A DNA stretch of 18,303 nt from JANNRA01 sp031401035 (GCA_031401035.1 JANNRA010000197.1:1-18303), one strand, 5' to 3'; counted from the stretch's first letter, positions 1-7,524 are shown. The notes: generated by a model from the letters alone, not told the origin. Numbers and translations are program-made.

Positions 1-136
1 GAGCCTCCCTTCGTCCATTCGCTTTGCGACCGCCCCCATGGCGGCTCGCGTCGACAAGGTGGGGCTCCCGTCTTCCTTCCTTCAACCCCGCTGCCGTCTC
101 CCCCCTCCGGCCATGCACTCATCGAGTACATGGTAA
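1..136. other. Left-edge intergenic stretch, no supported gene
   Basis: No convincing coding region is seen here. A minus-strand ATG at position 40 opens a frame that runs off the left edge (begins MGAVAKRMDEGRL), but it has no clear ribosome binding site and too little sequence to judge. With the repeat element at 137-221 this makes a non-coding gap of 236 bases beyond the 3' end of the haloalkane dehalogenase gene. Confidence 0.4.
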
Positions 137-221
137 CTCCCTGCGGGAGAGGGGACCCTGGCAAGCCGCGCGCTGATCGCATGGGTTCCCTCTCCTGCAG
201 GGAGCGGGTCAGGGTGAGGGG
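137..221. repeat. Dispersed intergenic inverted-repeat element ('PHPDPLPAGEG' type)
   Basis: Arms at 137-158 and 183-204 are inverted copies with two mismatches over 22 bases, separated by a 24-base loop. The right arm is followed by a purine-rich tail to about 221. Read on the minus strand this tail gives the peptide SPHPDPLPAGEG, a string I recognise as a frequent false translation of a repeat dispersed in intergenic regions of many high-GC genomes. It lies just beyond the stop of the haloalkane dehalogenase gene, so the transcript could fold here and be terminated or stabilised. No T-run follows on either side, so a classical intrinsic terminator is not supported. Confidence 0.65.
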
Positions 222-236
222 ATCGCAGAATGCGCA

Positions 237-1145
237 TCAGCTCCGCGCGAACGCGGCCAGCGCGGCGCGCGCGATCGGTTCGCCCCACTCCTGCAGGAAG
301 TGGCCGCCGTCGGGGACGATCAGCGGCGCCGGACAGCCGTGGATGGTCTGGCGCACCGCCGCCATGACGTCGCTGCCGAGCACCGGATCGGCAGCGCCGA
401 CGGCCATGAACGTCGGGCCGCGCCAGGTGTCGGACCAGAAGCGCTTCGCCGCGACGCTCTCCTCGATGCCCGGCATGCCCGGCTCGGTCATCACCAGTTG
501 CGGGAACGCACGCACGCCGGCCTTGTGGCGCGTGTCGGGAAACGGCGCGTCGTAGGCCGCCACCTCGGCGGCGGTGAGGATCGGCGTGGCGCGCTTGAGC
601 AGCGCGCCGACCGGCAGATCCGGTGTCGCCGCGACATAGGCGCGCCAGGCGAGGAACCCTGCGCTCGGCACCTCGCCGGTCGCCAGCGTGGTGTTCATCA
701 CCAACAGGCGCGCCAGGCGGGCGCGGAAGCCGGCGTCCACGGGCAGCGTCAGGCCGAGCAGCCCGCCCCAATCCTGCACCACCAGCGTGATGCCGTTCAG
801 GTCCAGCCGCTCGACCAGGCGCAGCAGAAAGTCGCGATGGAAGTGGAAGGTGTAGGCGGCGTCATCCACCGGCTTGTCGGAACGGCCGAAGCCGTACAGG
901 TCCGGCGCGACGACGCGCGCACCGCTGGTCAGGAAGACCGGAATCATGCGCCGGTAGAGGTAGCTCCAGCTCGGCTCGCCGTGCAGGCACAGGAAGGTGT
1001 GCGGCGCCTGCCGGGGTCCCTCATCGATGTAGGCCGCGCGCAGGCCTTCGTAGCCGGGCAGATCCTCGACGTAGTGCGGCGCCCAGGGAAACCCCGCCAG
1101 GTCGGCGAAGCGCGCCTCGGGCGTGCGCAGACAGGCGACGCTCAT
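237..1145 (-). CDS. dhlA: Haloalkane dehalogenase, DhlA-like (HLD-I subfamily)
   Basis: A 302-residue alpha/beta-hydrolase that should hydrolyse carbon-halogen bonds of haloalkanes to alcohol plus halide in the cytoplasm (EC 3.8.1.5). The HLD-I catalytic set is complete: oxyanion motif HGEP (55-58), nucleophile D125 with halide-binding W126 in VVQDWGG, second halide-binding Trp W167 in the cap motif FLAW, acid D253, and base H282 in DGGHF. The N-terminus also matches recalled DhlA closely (RTPE.RF, LPGYEGLRA, YGFG.SDKPVD). Relative to recalled DhlA, about 12 residues are missing from the cap just before the FLAW motif, where DhlA carries its short tandem repeats. The ATG at 1145 overlaps the stop of the upstream oxidoreductase gene (ATGA), which implies translational coupling. 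It is the last gene of the operon. Family and subfamily are secure; the natural substrate is not known. Confidence 0.93.
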   Translation of the reverse strand: MSVACLRTPEARFADLAGFPWAPHYVEDLPGYEGLRAAYIDEGPRQAPHTFLCLHGEPSWSYLYRRMIPVFLTSGARVVAPDLYGFGRSDKPVDDAAYTFHFHRDFLLRLVERLDLNGITLVVQDWGGLLGLTLPVDAGFRARLARLLVMNTTLATGEVPSAGFLAWRAYVAATPDLPVGALLKRATPILTAAEVAAYDAPFPDTRHKAGVRAFPQLVMTEPGMPGIEESVAAKRFWSDTWRGPTFMAVGAADPVLGSDVMAAVRQTIHGCPAPLIVPDGGHFLQEWGEPIARAALAAFARS

Positions 1146-2125
1146 GGCGCCACCCGCAGGCCGAGCTTGCCGAAGTGCGTGCTGGCCTTCATCACCCGGT
1201 GTGCCTCGCCGGCCTCGGCCAGCGGCAGGACACGGTCGAGCACCGGCTTCAGCCGCCCGGCGTCGAGCGCCGCGCCGAAGCGCTCGCGGAACGCCGTCAC
1301 GATCGCCGCCTTCTCGGCGTGCGAGCGCGTCCGCAGGGTCGAGCCGATCACATGCTGGCGCTTGATCATCAGGCTGGCGATGTCGAGCTCGGCGCGCGTA
1401 CCGCCCATCAGGCCGATGATGACCAGCCGGCCACCGAGCGCGAGCGCCGCCAGGTTGCCCTCCAGGTAGCGCGCCCCGATCGAGTCGAGCACGACGTCGA
1501 CGCCGCGCCCGTCGGTCGCCGCTTGCACCGCCGGGGCGAAGTCGCCGTCGCGGTAGTTGATCGCCACATCCGCCCCGTGCGCGACGCACTGGGCGCACTT
1601 CTCGGCGCTACCGGCGGTGACGACGATGCGCAGGCCGGCCTCCCGACAGAGGCTGATGGCGGCGGTGCCGACGCCGCTGCCGCCGCCGTGCACCAGGACG
1701 CTGCCCCCGGTCGGCGCCGCGCCGAGCATGAAGATGTTAAGGAAGGCGGTGAGAAACACTTCCGGAAACGCCCCCGCCTCCGCGTCGCTCAGCCCAGCCG
1801 GCACGCGCAGCGCCGACCCTGCATGCACCACCGCCTCCTCGGCGTAGCCGCCGCCGGCGAGCAGCGCCATGGCGCGGTCGCCCACCGCCCAGCCGCGCAC
1901 GTCGGCGCCGACCTCCGCCACGACGCCGGCGCACTCGAGGCCGAGGATCGGCGAGGCGCCCGGCGGCGGCGGATAGAAGCCCTGGCGCTGCAGCAGATCG
2001 GCGCGGTTGACCGCCGTCGCCTGCACGCGCAGCCGCAGCTCGTCCGGCCCGAGCGGCGGTGCAGGCGCTTCACCGAGGTGCAGGACGCTTTCGTCGCCCG
2101 GCTGATCGAACAGAATGGCGCGCAT
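1142..2125 (-). CDS. NAD(P)H quinone oxidoreductase, PIG3/zeta-crystallin family
   Basis: A 327-residue member of the zinc-free medium-chain dehydrogenase/reductase superfamily, closest by recall to the TP53I3/PIG3-type quinone oxidoreductases. An N-terminal GroES-like domain includes NRADLLQRQGFYPPPPGAS (40-58) and GLECAGVV (62-69), both typical of PIG3 proteins. The Rossmann nucleotide-binding loop is HGGGSGVGTAAI (146-157). No structural or catalytic zinc ligands are evident. Such enzymes reduce quinones or activated enones with NADPH. The start at 2125 has AGGAG six bases upstream. The gene lies between a TetR regulator, whose 3' end it overlaps by 56 bases, and a haloalkane dehalogenase, so it may process a product of that pathway. 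That role is inferred from position only. Confidence 0.88.
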   Translation of the reverse strand: MRAILFDQPGDESVLHLGEAPAPPLGPDELRLRVQATAVNRADLLQRQGFYPPPPGASPILGLECAGVVAEVGADVRGWAVGDRAMALLAGGGYAEEAVVHAGSALRVPAGLSDAEAGAFPEVFLTAFLNIFMLGAAPTGGSVLVHGGGSGVGTAAISLCREAGLRIVVTAGSAEKCAQCVAHGADVAINYRDGDFAPAVQAATDGRGVDVVLDSIGARYLEGNLAALALGGRLVIIGLMGGTRAELDIASLMIKRQHVIGSTLRTRSHAEKAAIVTAFRERFGAALDAGRLKPVLDRVLPLAEAGEAHRVMKASTHFGKLGLRVAP

Positions 2126-2795
2126 GGGATTCTCCTGTCGTTGTCGCCGCCGGCCGGCCACCGAGCAGATAGCCCTCGAGCAGGCGGATGAACTCGTCAC
2201 GAAACTCGGGCGTGCGCAGCACCTTCGGATGCCGCAGCACCATGGCATGCAGGACTACGTCGAGCAGCTGCACGACGATGAAACTGGCCAGCTCGGGATT
2301 CGGCACCGACAGCTCGGCGATGCGCGCCTCGATCAGCTCGCGCGCCACCTGCACGGCGCGCGCGTCGAGCTCTTCGAGGCGACGGCGGAACGACGCCGGC
2401 AGGCGCGCCTCCTCGAAGATGACGCGGTGCAGGCGCGGCTCGAGCTGGTGCGCCGCGATCAGCGCGTCGACCAGGGCGCGCAGCAGCTCCGGCACCGGCG
2501 CCGCCTGCTGCGCGCGCACCTGCTCGATCACCGACTCGAAGGCGCGCTCGACGTGCCGCTCGGCGAGGGCCAGGAGCAGCGCGTCCTTCGACGGGAAGTA
2601 CTGATAGAGTGAACCGATCGACACCCCCGCCCGCGCCGCGACGTGGTTGGTGGTGGTGTTGGCGTAGCCCTCGGCGGCGAAGACCTGCGCCGCGGCCGCG
2701 AGCAGACACTCGACCGTGTGCCGGCTGCGCTCCTGGCGCGGCTGACGCCAGGTGTTCTCCCGCAAGGCTTTTTCGCTGCCCACCCGGGCCGGCAT
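2070..2795 (-). CDS. TetR/AcrR-family transcriptional regulator
   Basis: A 241-residue one-component repressor. The N-terminal TetR DNA-binding domain is clear: RQERSRHTVECLLAAAAQVF (20-39), the TTTNHVAARAGVSIGSLYQYF segment (47-67) carrying the helix-turn-helix, and the capping FPSKDALL. The helical remainder is the ligand-binding and dimerisation part and resembles families with a C-terminal TetR_C domain. The start at 2795 was chosen for its GGAGGGG ribosome binding site five bases upstream; a longer in-frame ATG at 2840 lies inside the putative operator. The basic C-terminal tail of about 18 residues is encoded within the start of the next gene. It is divergent from the diiron oxygenase gene and heads the oxidoreductase/dehalogenase operon, so it probably regulates both. 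The inducer is unknown. Confidence 0.92.
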   Translation of the reverse strand: MPARVGSEKALRENTWRQPRQERSRHTVECLLAAAAQVFAAEGYANTTTNHVAARAGVSIGSLYQYFPSKDALLLALAERHVERAFESVIEQVRAQQAAPVPELLRALVDALIAAHQLEPRLHRVIFEEARLPASFRRRLEELDARAVQVARELIEARIAELSVPNPELASFIVVQLLDVVLHAMVLRHPKVLRTPEFRDEFIRLLEGYLLGGRPAATTTGESHARHSVRSAGRRKRPAPR

Positions 2796-2816
2796 GACGT
2801 CCCCTCCGAATGCGAG

Positions 2817-2845
2817 TTGCTGATGTGAGCTTTTGCTCATATCCT
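2817..2845 (+). promoter_or_regulatory. Putative promoter of the diiron oxygenase gene
   Basis: A TTGCTG -35-like hexamer (2817-2822) and a TATCCT -10-like hexamer (2840-2845) are separated by 17 bases. The palindrome at 2822-2843 fills the spacer. The ribosome binding site and ATG of the diiron gene follow at 2861-2875. This rests on pattern only. Confidence 0.4.
2822..2843. promoter_or_regulatory. Candidate TetR operator, 22-bp imperfect palindrome
   Basis: The arms GATGTGAGC and GCTCATATC flank a TTTT centre and pair with one mismatch. The site lies between the divergent TetR and diiron oxygenase genes and sits between the -35 and -10 elements proposed above, so binding would block transcription of the diiron gene. 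It is also 27 bases upstream of the tetR start, which would fit autoregulation. The TGAGC-N4-GCTCA core resembles operators of several TetR-family regulators. Binding is inferred. Confidence 0.55.
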
Positions 2846-2872
2846 GAGGCTCGTCAAGTTGGAGGAGACGCC

Positions 2873-3955
2873 ATGCCGCCGTTGCACGAGATCAGCCTGC
2901 CGCCGACCGGCGCCGTCGAAGCGGTCGCCACCGCCTTCCCCACCGTCTTCAATTGGGACTACCAGTTCCGTCACGAGGAACTGGCGCGGCTCTACGAGAA
3001 GAGCAAGCGGCTGCAGTGGAATGCGAGTACCGACATCGACTGGTCGATCGACGTCGACCCCGAACGCCCGGGCATCGAGGACGAGGCGAGCATGGACGCC
3101 ATCCTGCAGCCGCCGCAGAAGCTCGACAAGGCGACGCGGCGGCGCATGAACCAGCACATGGACGCCTGGATGCTGTCGCAGTTCATGCACGGTGAGCAGG
3201 GCGCACTGCTGGCGACGGCGCAGATCGTCAACACCGTGCCGTGGACCGAGGCCAAGTTCTACGCGGCGCAGCAGGTCGCCGACGAGGCGCGCCACGTCGA
3301 GGTGTACCGCCGCTACCTGATCGAGAAGTGGCAGCTCACCTACCCGGTCAACCCGCACCTGCACACCTTGCTGAACCAGATCATCGGCGAGTCGCGCTGG
3401 GACATGATCTACCTCGGCATGCAGATCCTGGTCGAGGGCCTCGCCCTCGCCGCCTTCGGCCTGATGAAGTTCACCAAGGCCGACGAGCCGCTGATCCAGC
3501 AGATCACCACCATGGTGATGCGCGACGAAGCGCGGCACGTCGCCTTCGGCGTCCTGTCGCTGCAGGACCTGTACACCAAGGAGCTCTCGTCCGCGGAGCT
3601 GCGGGTGCGCGAGGAGTTCGTCATCGAGGCAACGGTGCTGATGCGCGACCGCCTGTTGATGGAAGAAGTCTGGCCGCGCATCGGCCTCGACCCGAAGGTG
3701 TGGATGCCGTGGTCGCTGACGACGCCGTTCATGGTCGGCTTCCGCCAGATCCTGTTCTCGAAGATCGTCCCCAACCTCAAGCGCCTCGGCCTGCTGACGC
3801 CGCGCGTCCGCGTCGCCTTCGAGAAGCTCGACATCCTGCAGTACGAATCGCTGCCCGACTCGACGGTCGAAGAGGAGACGGAGATCCCGCCGGCGTTGAT
3901 GGCGTTCTTCGCCCGCCTGCAGGCGGCCGGGATCCAGTTCGCCTCGCCGCACTGA
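2873..3955 (+). CDS. Ferritin-like non-heme diiron oxygenase (AurF/RNR-R2-like)
   Basis: A 360-residue helical protein with a full set of diiron ligands spaced as in ribonucleotide-reductase R2 and AurF-type oxygenases: E108, then E138-x-x-H141 (DEARH), and a second half E188, then E219-x-x-H222 (again DEARH). The near-identical spacing of the two halves shows the internal pseudo-repeat of the ferritin-like four-helix bundle. The extra metal-binding histidine of AurF, four residues before the second ExxH, is absent (a Val stands there), so N-oxygenation should not be assumed. The start at 2873 follows a strong GGAGGAG; an upstream ATG at 2810 would overlap the operator. The gene is divergent from a TetR regulator and a dehalogenase operon, so it may oxidise the same class of compound. 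The substrate is unknown. Confidence 0.8.
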   Translation: MPPLHEISLPPTGAVEAVATAFPTVFNWDYQFRHEELARLYEKSKRLQWNASTDIDWSIDVDPERPGIEDEASMDAILQPPQKLDKATRRRMNQHMDAWMLSQFMHGEQGALLATAQIVNTVPWTEAKFYAAQQVADEARHVEVYRRYLIEKWQLTYPVNPHLHTLLNQIIGESRWDMIYLGMQILVEGLALAAFGLMKFTKADEPLIQQITTMVMRDEARHVAFGVLSLQDLYTKELSSAELRVREEFVIEATVLMRDRLLMEEVWPRIGLDPKVWMPWSLTTPFMVGFRQILFSKIVPNLKRLGLLTPRVRVAFEKLDILQYESLPDSTVEEETEIPPALMAFFARLQAAGIQFASPH

Positions 3956-3974
3956 GGCCAACCGCGGCGGCGGC

Positions 3975-5231
3975 TCAGGACGGCAGCGGCGGCTCGCCCG
4001 GCGGGCGGATCCACGTCCGAGCCCATGGCAGCAGCGCCAGGGCCGGGAAGGCGAGCAGAAACGTCAGCGCGAAGTACGGTGCGTAGCCGAGCTGGGTCGT
4101 CGCCCAGCCGCTGATGGCGCCGGCGACGTCGCGCGACAACGCAAAGACGGCCGACAGGGCGGCGTACTGCACGGCGGCGTGCTCCTTGTCGCAGATGTTC
4201 ATCAGGTAGGCCATGAAGGCCGCCGAGCCGAGGCCGCTGGAAAACGACTCGAGCATGGAGGCGGTGTAGATCAGCCCGCGCGCCGGCTCGACGATGGCGC
4301 GCAGCGCCTCGCCGAGCGTCGCGACCGTCGTGGTCGGCGGCGGCGGGTCGAGCCAGGCGACGCCGGCGTAGCCGAGGTTCGACAACGCCTGCGCCAGGCC
4401 GAGCAGCAGCAGGGCACGCGCGATGCCCCAGCGGTCGGTGAGCCAGCCGCCGACCAGGGCACCGGCGATGGTCGCCAGAACGCCGACCGAGCTCGAGACG
4501 AGGCCGATCTCGACGACCGTCAGGCCGCGATCGAGCCAGAACGGCTTGACCATCGGACCCATGGCCGCGTCGCCGAGCTTGAAGAGCAGCACGAAGGCGA
4601 AGACCGCTGGCGCACCAGGGCGCAGCAGCCAGCGGCGCATCGGTTCGCGCCACTCGCGGCGCGCCGCGCTCGGCACGACGATGCGCGGGGCGGCGCGCAC
4701 GACGACTGCGAGGACGGCGAACAGGGCGGCGGCGGCGAGGAACACCGGCGGCCAGCCGAGCCACGGCGCCAGCAGGACCAGGCCGCCGCCGCTGGCGATG
4801 AGGGCGACGCGGTAGGCGGAGACGCGCACGCCGTTCGCCTCGCCCTCTTCACCGCGCGCCACCAGGCCGATGGTGTAGGCGTCGATGGCGACGTCCTGCG
4901 TCGCCGAGGCGATGGTGACGCCGATGAGCACCAGCCACAGGGCCAGCGGGCGACCGGCCGGATCGATCGGCGCCAGCGCGGCGCAGCCGACGGCGAGCGC
5001 CAGCAGACAGCCGACGATCCAGGTGCGGCGGTCGCCGAAGCGGTCGACCAGCGGCGACCACAAGACCTTCAGCGTCCACGGCAGACCGAGCAGCGACAGC
5101 AGGCCGAGGTCGGTGAGCGACCAGCCGGCGACCTTCAGATAGACCGGCACCACCTCTTTGACGACGCCGAACGGCAGCCCCTCGGCGAAGTACAGCACCG
5201 CCACCCATCCCAACATCCCACGCCGCGTCAT
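3975..5231 (-). CDS. ampG: MFS permease, AmpG-like
   Basis: A 418-residue polytopic inner-membrane transporter with about 12 hydrophobic segments. Motifs typical of AmpG/acetyl-CoA-transporter (PAT) permeases are present: YFAEGLPFG near the start, LGLPWTLKVLWSPLVDRFG, ATQDVAIDAYTIGLV in the middle, and HAAVQYAALSAVFALSRD near the end. AmpG imports GlcNAc-1,6-anhydromuropeptides for cell-wall recycling, but family members also carry other solutes and no recycling genes lie nearby. The start at 5231 (MTRRGMLGW) precedes the first membrane helix; its ribosome binding site is weak, and the next ATG (MLGWV) is possible. It converges on the diiron gene with a 19-base gap and diverges from yqgE. Confidence 0.78.
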   Translation of the reverse strand: MTRRGMLGWVAVLYFAEGLPFGVVKEVVPVYLKVAGWSLTDLGLLSLLGLPWTLKVLWSPLVDRFGDRRTWIVGCLLALAVGCAALAPIDPAGRPLALWLVLIGVTIASATQDVAIDAYTIGLVARGEEGEANGVRVSAYRVALIASGGGLVLLAPWLGWPPVFLAAAALFAVLAVVVRAAPRIVVPSAARREWREPMRRWLLRPGAPAVFAFVLLFKLGDAAMGPMVKPFWLDRGLTVVEIGLVSSSVGVLATIAGALVGGWLTDRWGIARALLLLGLAQALSNLGYAGVAWLDPPPPTTTVATLGEALRAIVEPARGLIYTASMLESFSSGLGSAAFMAYLMNICDKEHAAVQYAALSAVFALSRDVAGAISGWATTQLGYAPYFALTFLLAFPALALLPWARTWIRPPGEPPLPS

Positions 5232-5377
5232 CGCGGGCGGAGACTGTGCCGCCGCGTCCGCCGGAGTCAACCGCCGCCGCACCCGCCGGGAGCGGCAGGC
5301 CAGGCGCGCCGGCGGATTGACTTCGGGCCGAGGCGATCGCAAGTCTTGCGCTGCTTCTCGAGCTGTGGAGACCGAGT

Positions 5378-5932
5378 ATGTGGGACGAGGCCAGCACGCT
5401 GGCGCCGACGTTGCTGGTAGCGATGCCGCAACTGCTGGATCCGAACTTCAACCGCAGCGTCGTGCTGCTCTGCGAGCACCGCGAGGACGGCGCCATGGGG
5501 CTGGTGGTCAATCGCTGCACCGGCGATCGTGCCGCGGCGATCGTCAACCTCGAACCGCCCTTAGCACGCGACAACGGCATGCGCGTCTGGCTCGGCGGGC
5601 CGGTCGATCCAGAACGCGGCTGGTTGCTGATCAACGAGGACGCCGGCGACGGGGTCGAGGTGAGTCCCGGTCTCTTCCTCTCGGCCTCGCGCGACGCGCT
5701 GCGCCGAGTGCTCGAGAGCTCGGCCCTGGCGCCGCGCAGCCGTTTCCTGGTCGGCTATGCCGGCTGGGGGCCGCGCCAACTCGACGCCGAGCTCGCCGCG
5801 TCGACATGGTTGACGGTGCCCGTCGATCCGCAGCTCATGTTCGCGGTCCCCAGCGAGGAGATGTGGGAGGTGGCCATCCGCCGCCTCGGGGTCGACCCGC
5901 ACGCTCTCGCCATGGGCCCCGGGGTGCACTGA
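5378..5932 (+). CDS. yqgE: YqgE/AlgH family protein
   Basis: A 184-residue cytosolic protein of the YqgE/AlgH (UPF0301) family. Hallmarks are LLVAMPQLLDPNFNRSVVLLCEH at the start, GAMGLVVNR, the VWLGGPV motif, RFLVGYAGWGPRQLDAEL, and a W-L-T-V-P strand. Members were linked to alginate regulation in Pseudomonas, but their biochemical role is unresolved, and no alginate genes are present here. The length is normal for the family. A GGAG sits eight bases before the ATG. It faces the M48 protease gene with a 15-base convergent gap. Confidence 0.92.
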   Translation: MWDEASTLAPTLLVAMPQLLDPNFNRSVVLLCEHREDGAMGLVVNRCTGDRAAAIVNLEPPLARDNGMRVWLGGPVDPERGWLLINEDAGDGVEVSPGLFLSASRDALRRVLESSALAPRSRFLVGYAGWGPRQLDAELAASTWLTVPVDPQLMFAVPSEEMWEVAIRRLGVDPHALAMGPGVH

Positions 5933-5947
5933 CACACCCCGCCACCG

Positions 5948-7312
5948 TCACGGCGGCGGCGGTACGCCCAGATAGCTGCTGAGCACCACCACCCACTGGC
6001 GCGCATCCTCGGTGCGAGGGTCGGCGGGCGGCAGCAACGGCACGGCGCGGGCGTACTGGTTCAGCGCCGTCGCGTAGTCGCCGTCGAGTCGGGCCGCGCT
6101 GGCGAGGTGGTAGAACCCGTCGCCTTCCTGCCCGGCCCGTCCGGCGAGCAGCCCGTAGCCGTGCTGCGCACTGTCGAGCCACGGCGCCAGGGTCAGCGCG
6201 CGCAGATAGCTGGCGCGTGCCGCGTCGCGAGCGCCGAGCGCTTCGGCCGCCTTGGCGAGGTCGACGTGGGCGCCGGCGTCGTCGGGCTGCCGCGCCAGGT
6301 GCGCGGTGAGCAGCGGTCGCGCCCGCTCGGCATCGCGCTGCCGCAAGGCCAGGCGCCCGAGTTCGCGGTCAGCCGCCTCGATGCCGCCGCGGCGCGCCGC
6401 GGCGAGGGCCGGTGCCGCCGCGTCGAGCTGGCCGAGCTCGAGGCAGACGACGCCGTACAGGTAAGCGGCCAACGGGTCGTCGGGCGCCGCGGCGCGCTCG
6501 CGCGCGTAGCGTTCGAGAACCTCGGCCGGCGGGTTGGTGTGCGCCCGCACCAACGCCTGCACGTAGCGCAGCGCCGGACTGGCACCGCCGCGCGGTCGCG
6601 GCGCCCACTGCGGCGTTTTCAGGACCGCCTCGAGGCGTGTCAGGCGCTCTTCGCTGAGCGGGTGCGTGTGGAGGTAGGGCGGCGCCGCGTTCGGCGAGTG
6701 CCGCTGCCGCTCGCCGAGCTGCTGAAAGAAATCGAGCATGGCGCGCGCGTCGTAGCCGGCGGCGCTCATGTAGCGGGCGCCGAGATAGTCCGCCTCCTGC
6801 TCGAACTCGCGCTGGTACTGCAGCACCGCCGCCTGCGAAGCGGCGGTGGCGAGCGACCCGACGGCCGGTTGCACGATCGACAACAGCGACCCGAACAGTG
6901 CCGCGTAGTTCAGCACCTGCGTCTGTTCCTGCTGGCGCACCGCGTGCCGCGCGTGCACGTGGGCGATCTCGTGGCCGAGCACGGCGGCGAGTTCGTCGTC
7001 GCTACGCACGGCGTCGAGCAGCCCACTGTGCACGTACACGTAACCGCCCGGGACGGCGAAGGCATTGACGCGCGCATCGGCGATCACCGCGAAGCGGTAG
7101 TCGAAGAACGACTCGTCGAGCGCGGCGGCGATCCGCGCGCCGATGCCGCTGACGTAGGCGACCACCTCGGGGGCGTCGAGCAGCCGCGTCTGCGTCCGCG
7201 CCGCCAGGTCGAACTGCTGCCCGAGCGCGCGCTCGCCCTGATAGGAGACGGCGCCGGCCGTCGCCGCGACGCCGCACACCGCCAGCAGCAGGCCGGCACG
7301 CCAGCGTCGCAT
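5948..7312 (-). CDS. M48-family metalloprotease with TPR repeats, BepA-like
   Basis: A 454-residue predicted periplasmic zinc protease. A signal peptide (residues 1-21, MRRWRAGLLLAVCGVAATAGA) is followed by the M48 domain: VNAFAVPGGYVYVHSGLL (82-99), the zinc motif HEIAH (114-118), and third ligand E173 in EFEQEAD. H217 in HTHPLSEER corresponds in position to the auto-inhibitory histidine of E. coli BepA. From about residue 240 the sequence becomes Ala-rich helical repeats consistent with several TPRs. This M48 plus TPR layout matches BepA, which handles LptD and BAM assembly at the outer membrane; that specific role is inferred. The ATG shares one base with the stop of the preceding 70-residue gene (TGATG), so the two are translationally coupled. 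Confidence 0.87.
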   Translation of the reverse strand: MRRWRAGLLLAVCGVAATAGAVSYQGERALGQQFDLAARTQTRLLDAPEVVAYVSGIGARIAAALDESFFDYRFAVIADARVNAFAVPGGYVYVHSGLLDAVRSDDELAAVLGHEIAHVHARHAVRQQEQTQVLNYAALFGSLLSIVQPAVGSLATAASQAAVLQYQREFEQEADYLGARYMSAAGYDARAMLDFFQQLGERQRHSPNAAPPYLHTHPLSEERLTRLEAVLKTPQWAPRPRGGASPALRYVQALVRAHTNPPAEVLERYARERAAAPDDPLAAYLYGVVCLELGQLDAAAPALAAARRGGIEAADRELGRLALRQRDAERARPLLTAHLARQPDDAGAHVDLAKAAEALGARDAARASYLRALTLAPWLDSAQHGYGLLAGRAGQEGDGFYHLASAARLDGDYATALNQYARAVPLLPPADPRTEDARQWVVVLSSYLGVPPPP

Positions 7313-7524
7313 CACAGGCTCCGGCTCACGTACTCGAGGAGCTCGGCGAGCTGGCGCAGTTGGCGCGCCCGCAGCGGACGCTCGCCGTCGCCAGCGACGC
7401 CGAAGCGGTGCAGCGCCAGCTGCACGTTGGCCTCGAGGATGCGCACGCACGCCTCGGTGGCGGCGCGTTCGCGGGCGCGGCGACGGGCGCCGGCCTTCTG
7501 CCCGAAGGAGATGACCTCGGCCAT
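7312..7524 (-). CDS. Small conserved-position protein of unknown function (70 aa)
   Basis: I do not recognise this family. The 70-residue product begins MAEVISFGQKAGARRRARER, is strongly basic in its first third, then forms a probable helix (TEACVRILEANVQLALHRFG) and a second helical segment ending LRQLAELLEYVSRSL. There is no signal peptide or membrane segment. The gene is supported by position: its ATG shares a base with the stop of trmJ, and its stop shares a base with the start of the M48 protease (two TGATG junctions), so it is tightly embedded in a translated operon. An upstream in-frame extension to 7620 would overlap trmJ and is less likely. Confidence 0.65.
   Translation of the reverse strand: MAEVISFGQKAGARRRARERAATEACVRILEANVQLALHRFGVAGDGERPLRARQLRQLAELLEYVSRSL

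Noticed and set aside
2837..3961. Long minus-strand frame opposite the diiron oxygenase gene
   Set aside because: The diiron protein on the plus strand has all metal ligands and a strong ribosome binding site; the antisense product shows no family features.
5317..5345. TTGACT hexamer upstream of yqgE as a promoter
   Set aside because: No acceptable -10 hexamer is found 16-18 bases downstream.
5933..5947. Convergent terminator between yqgE and the M48 protease
   Set aside because: Only a weak five-base-pair stem is possible around here and no T-run is present.
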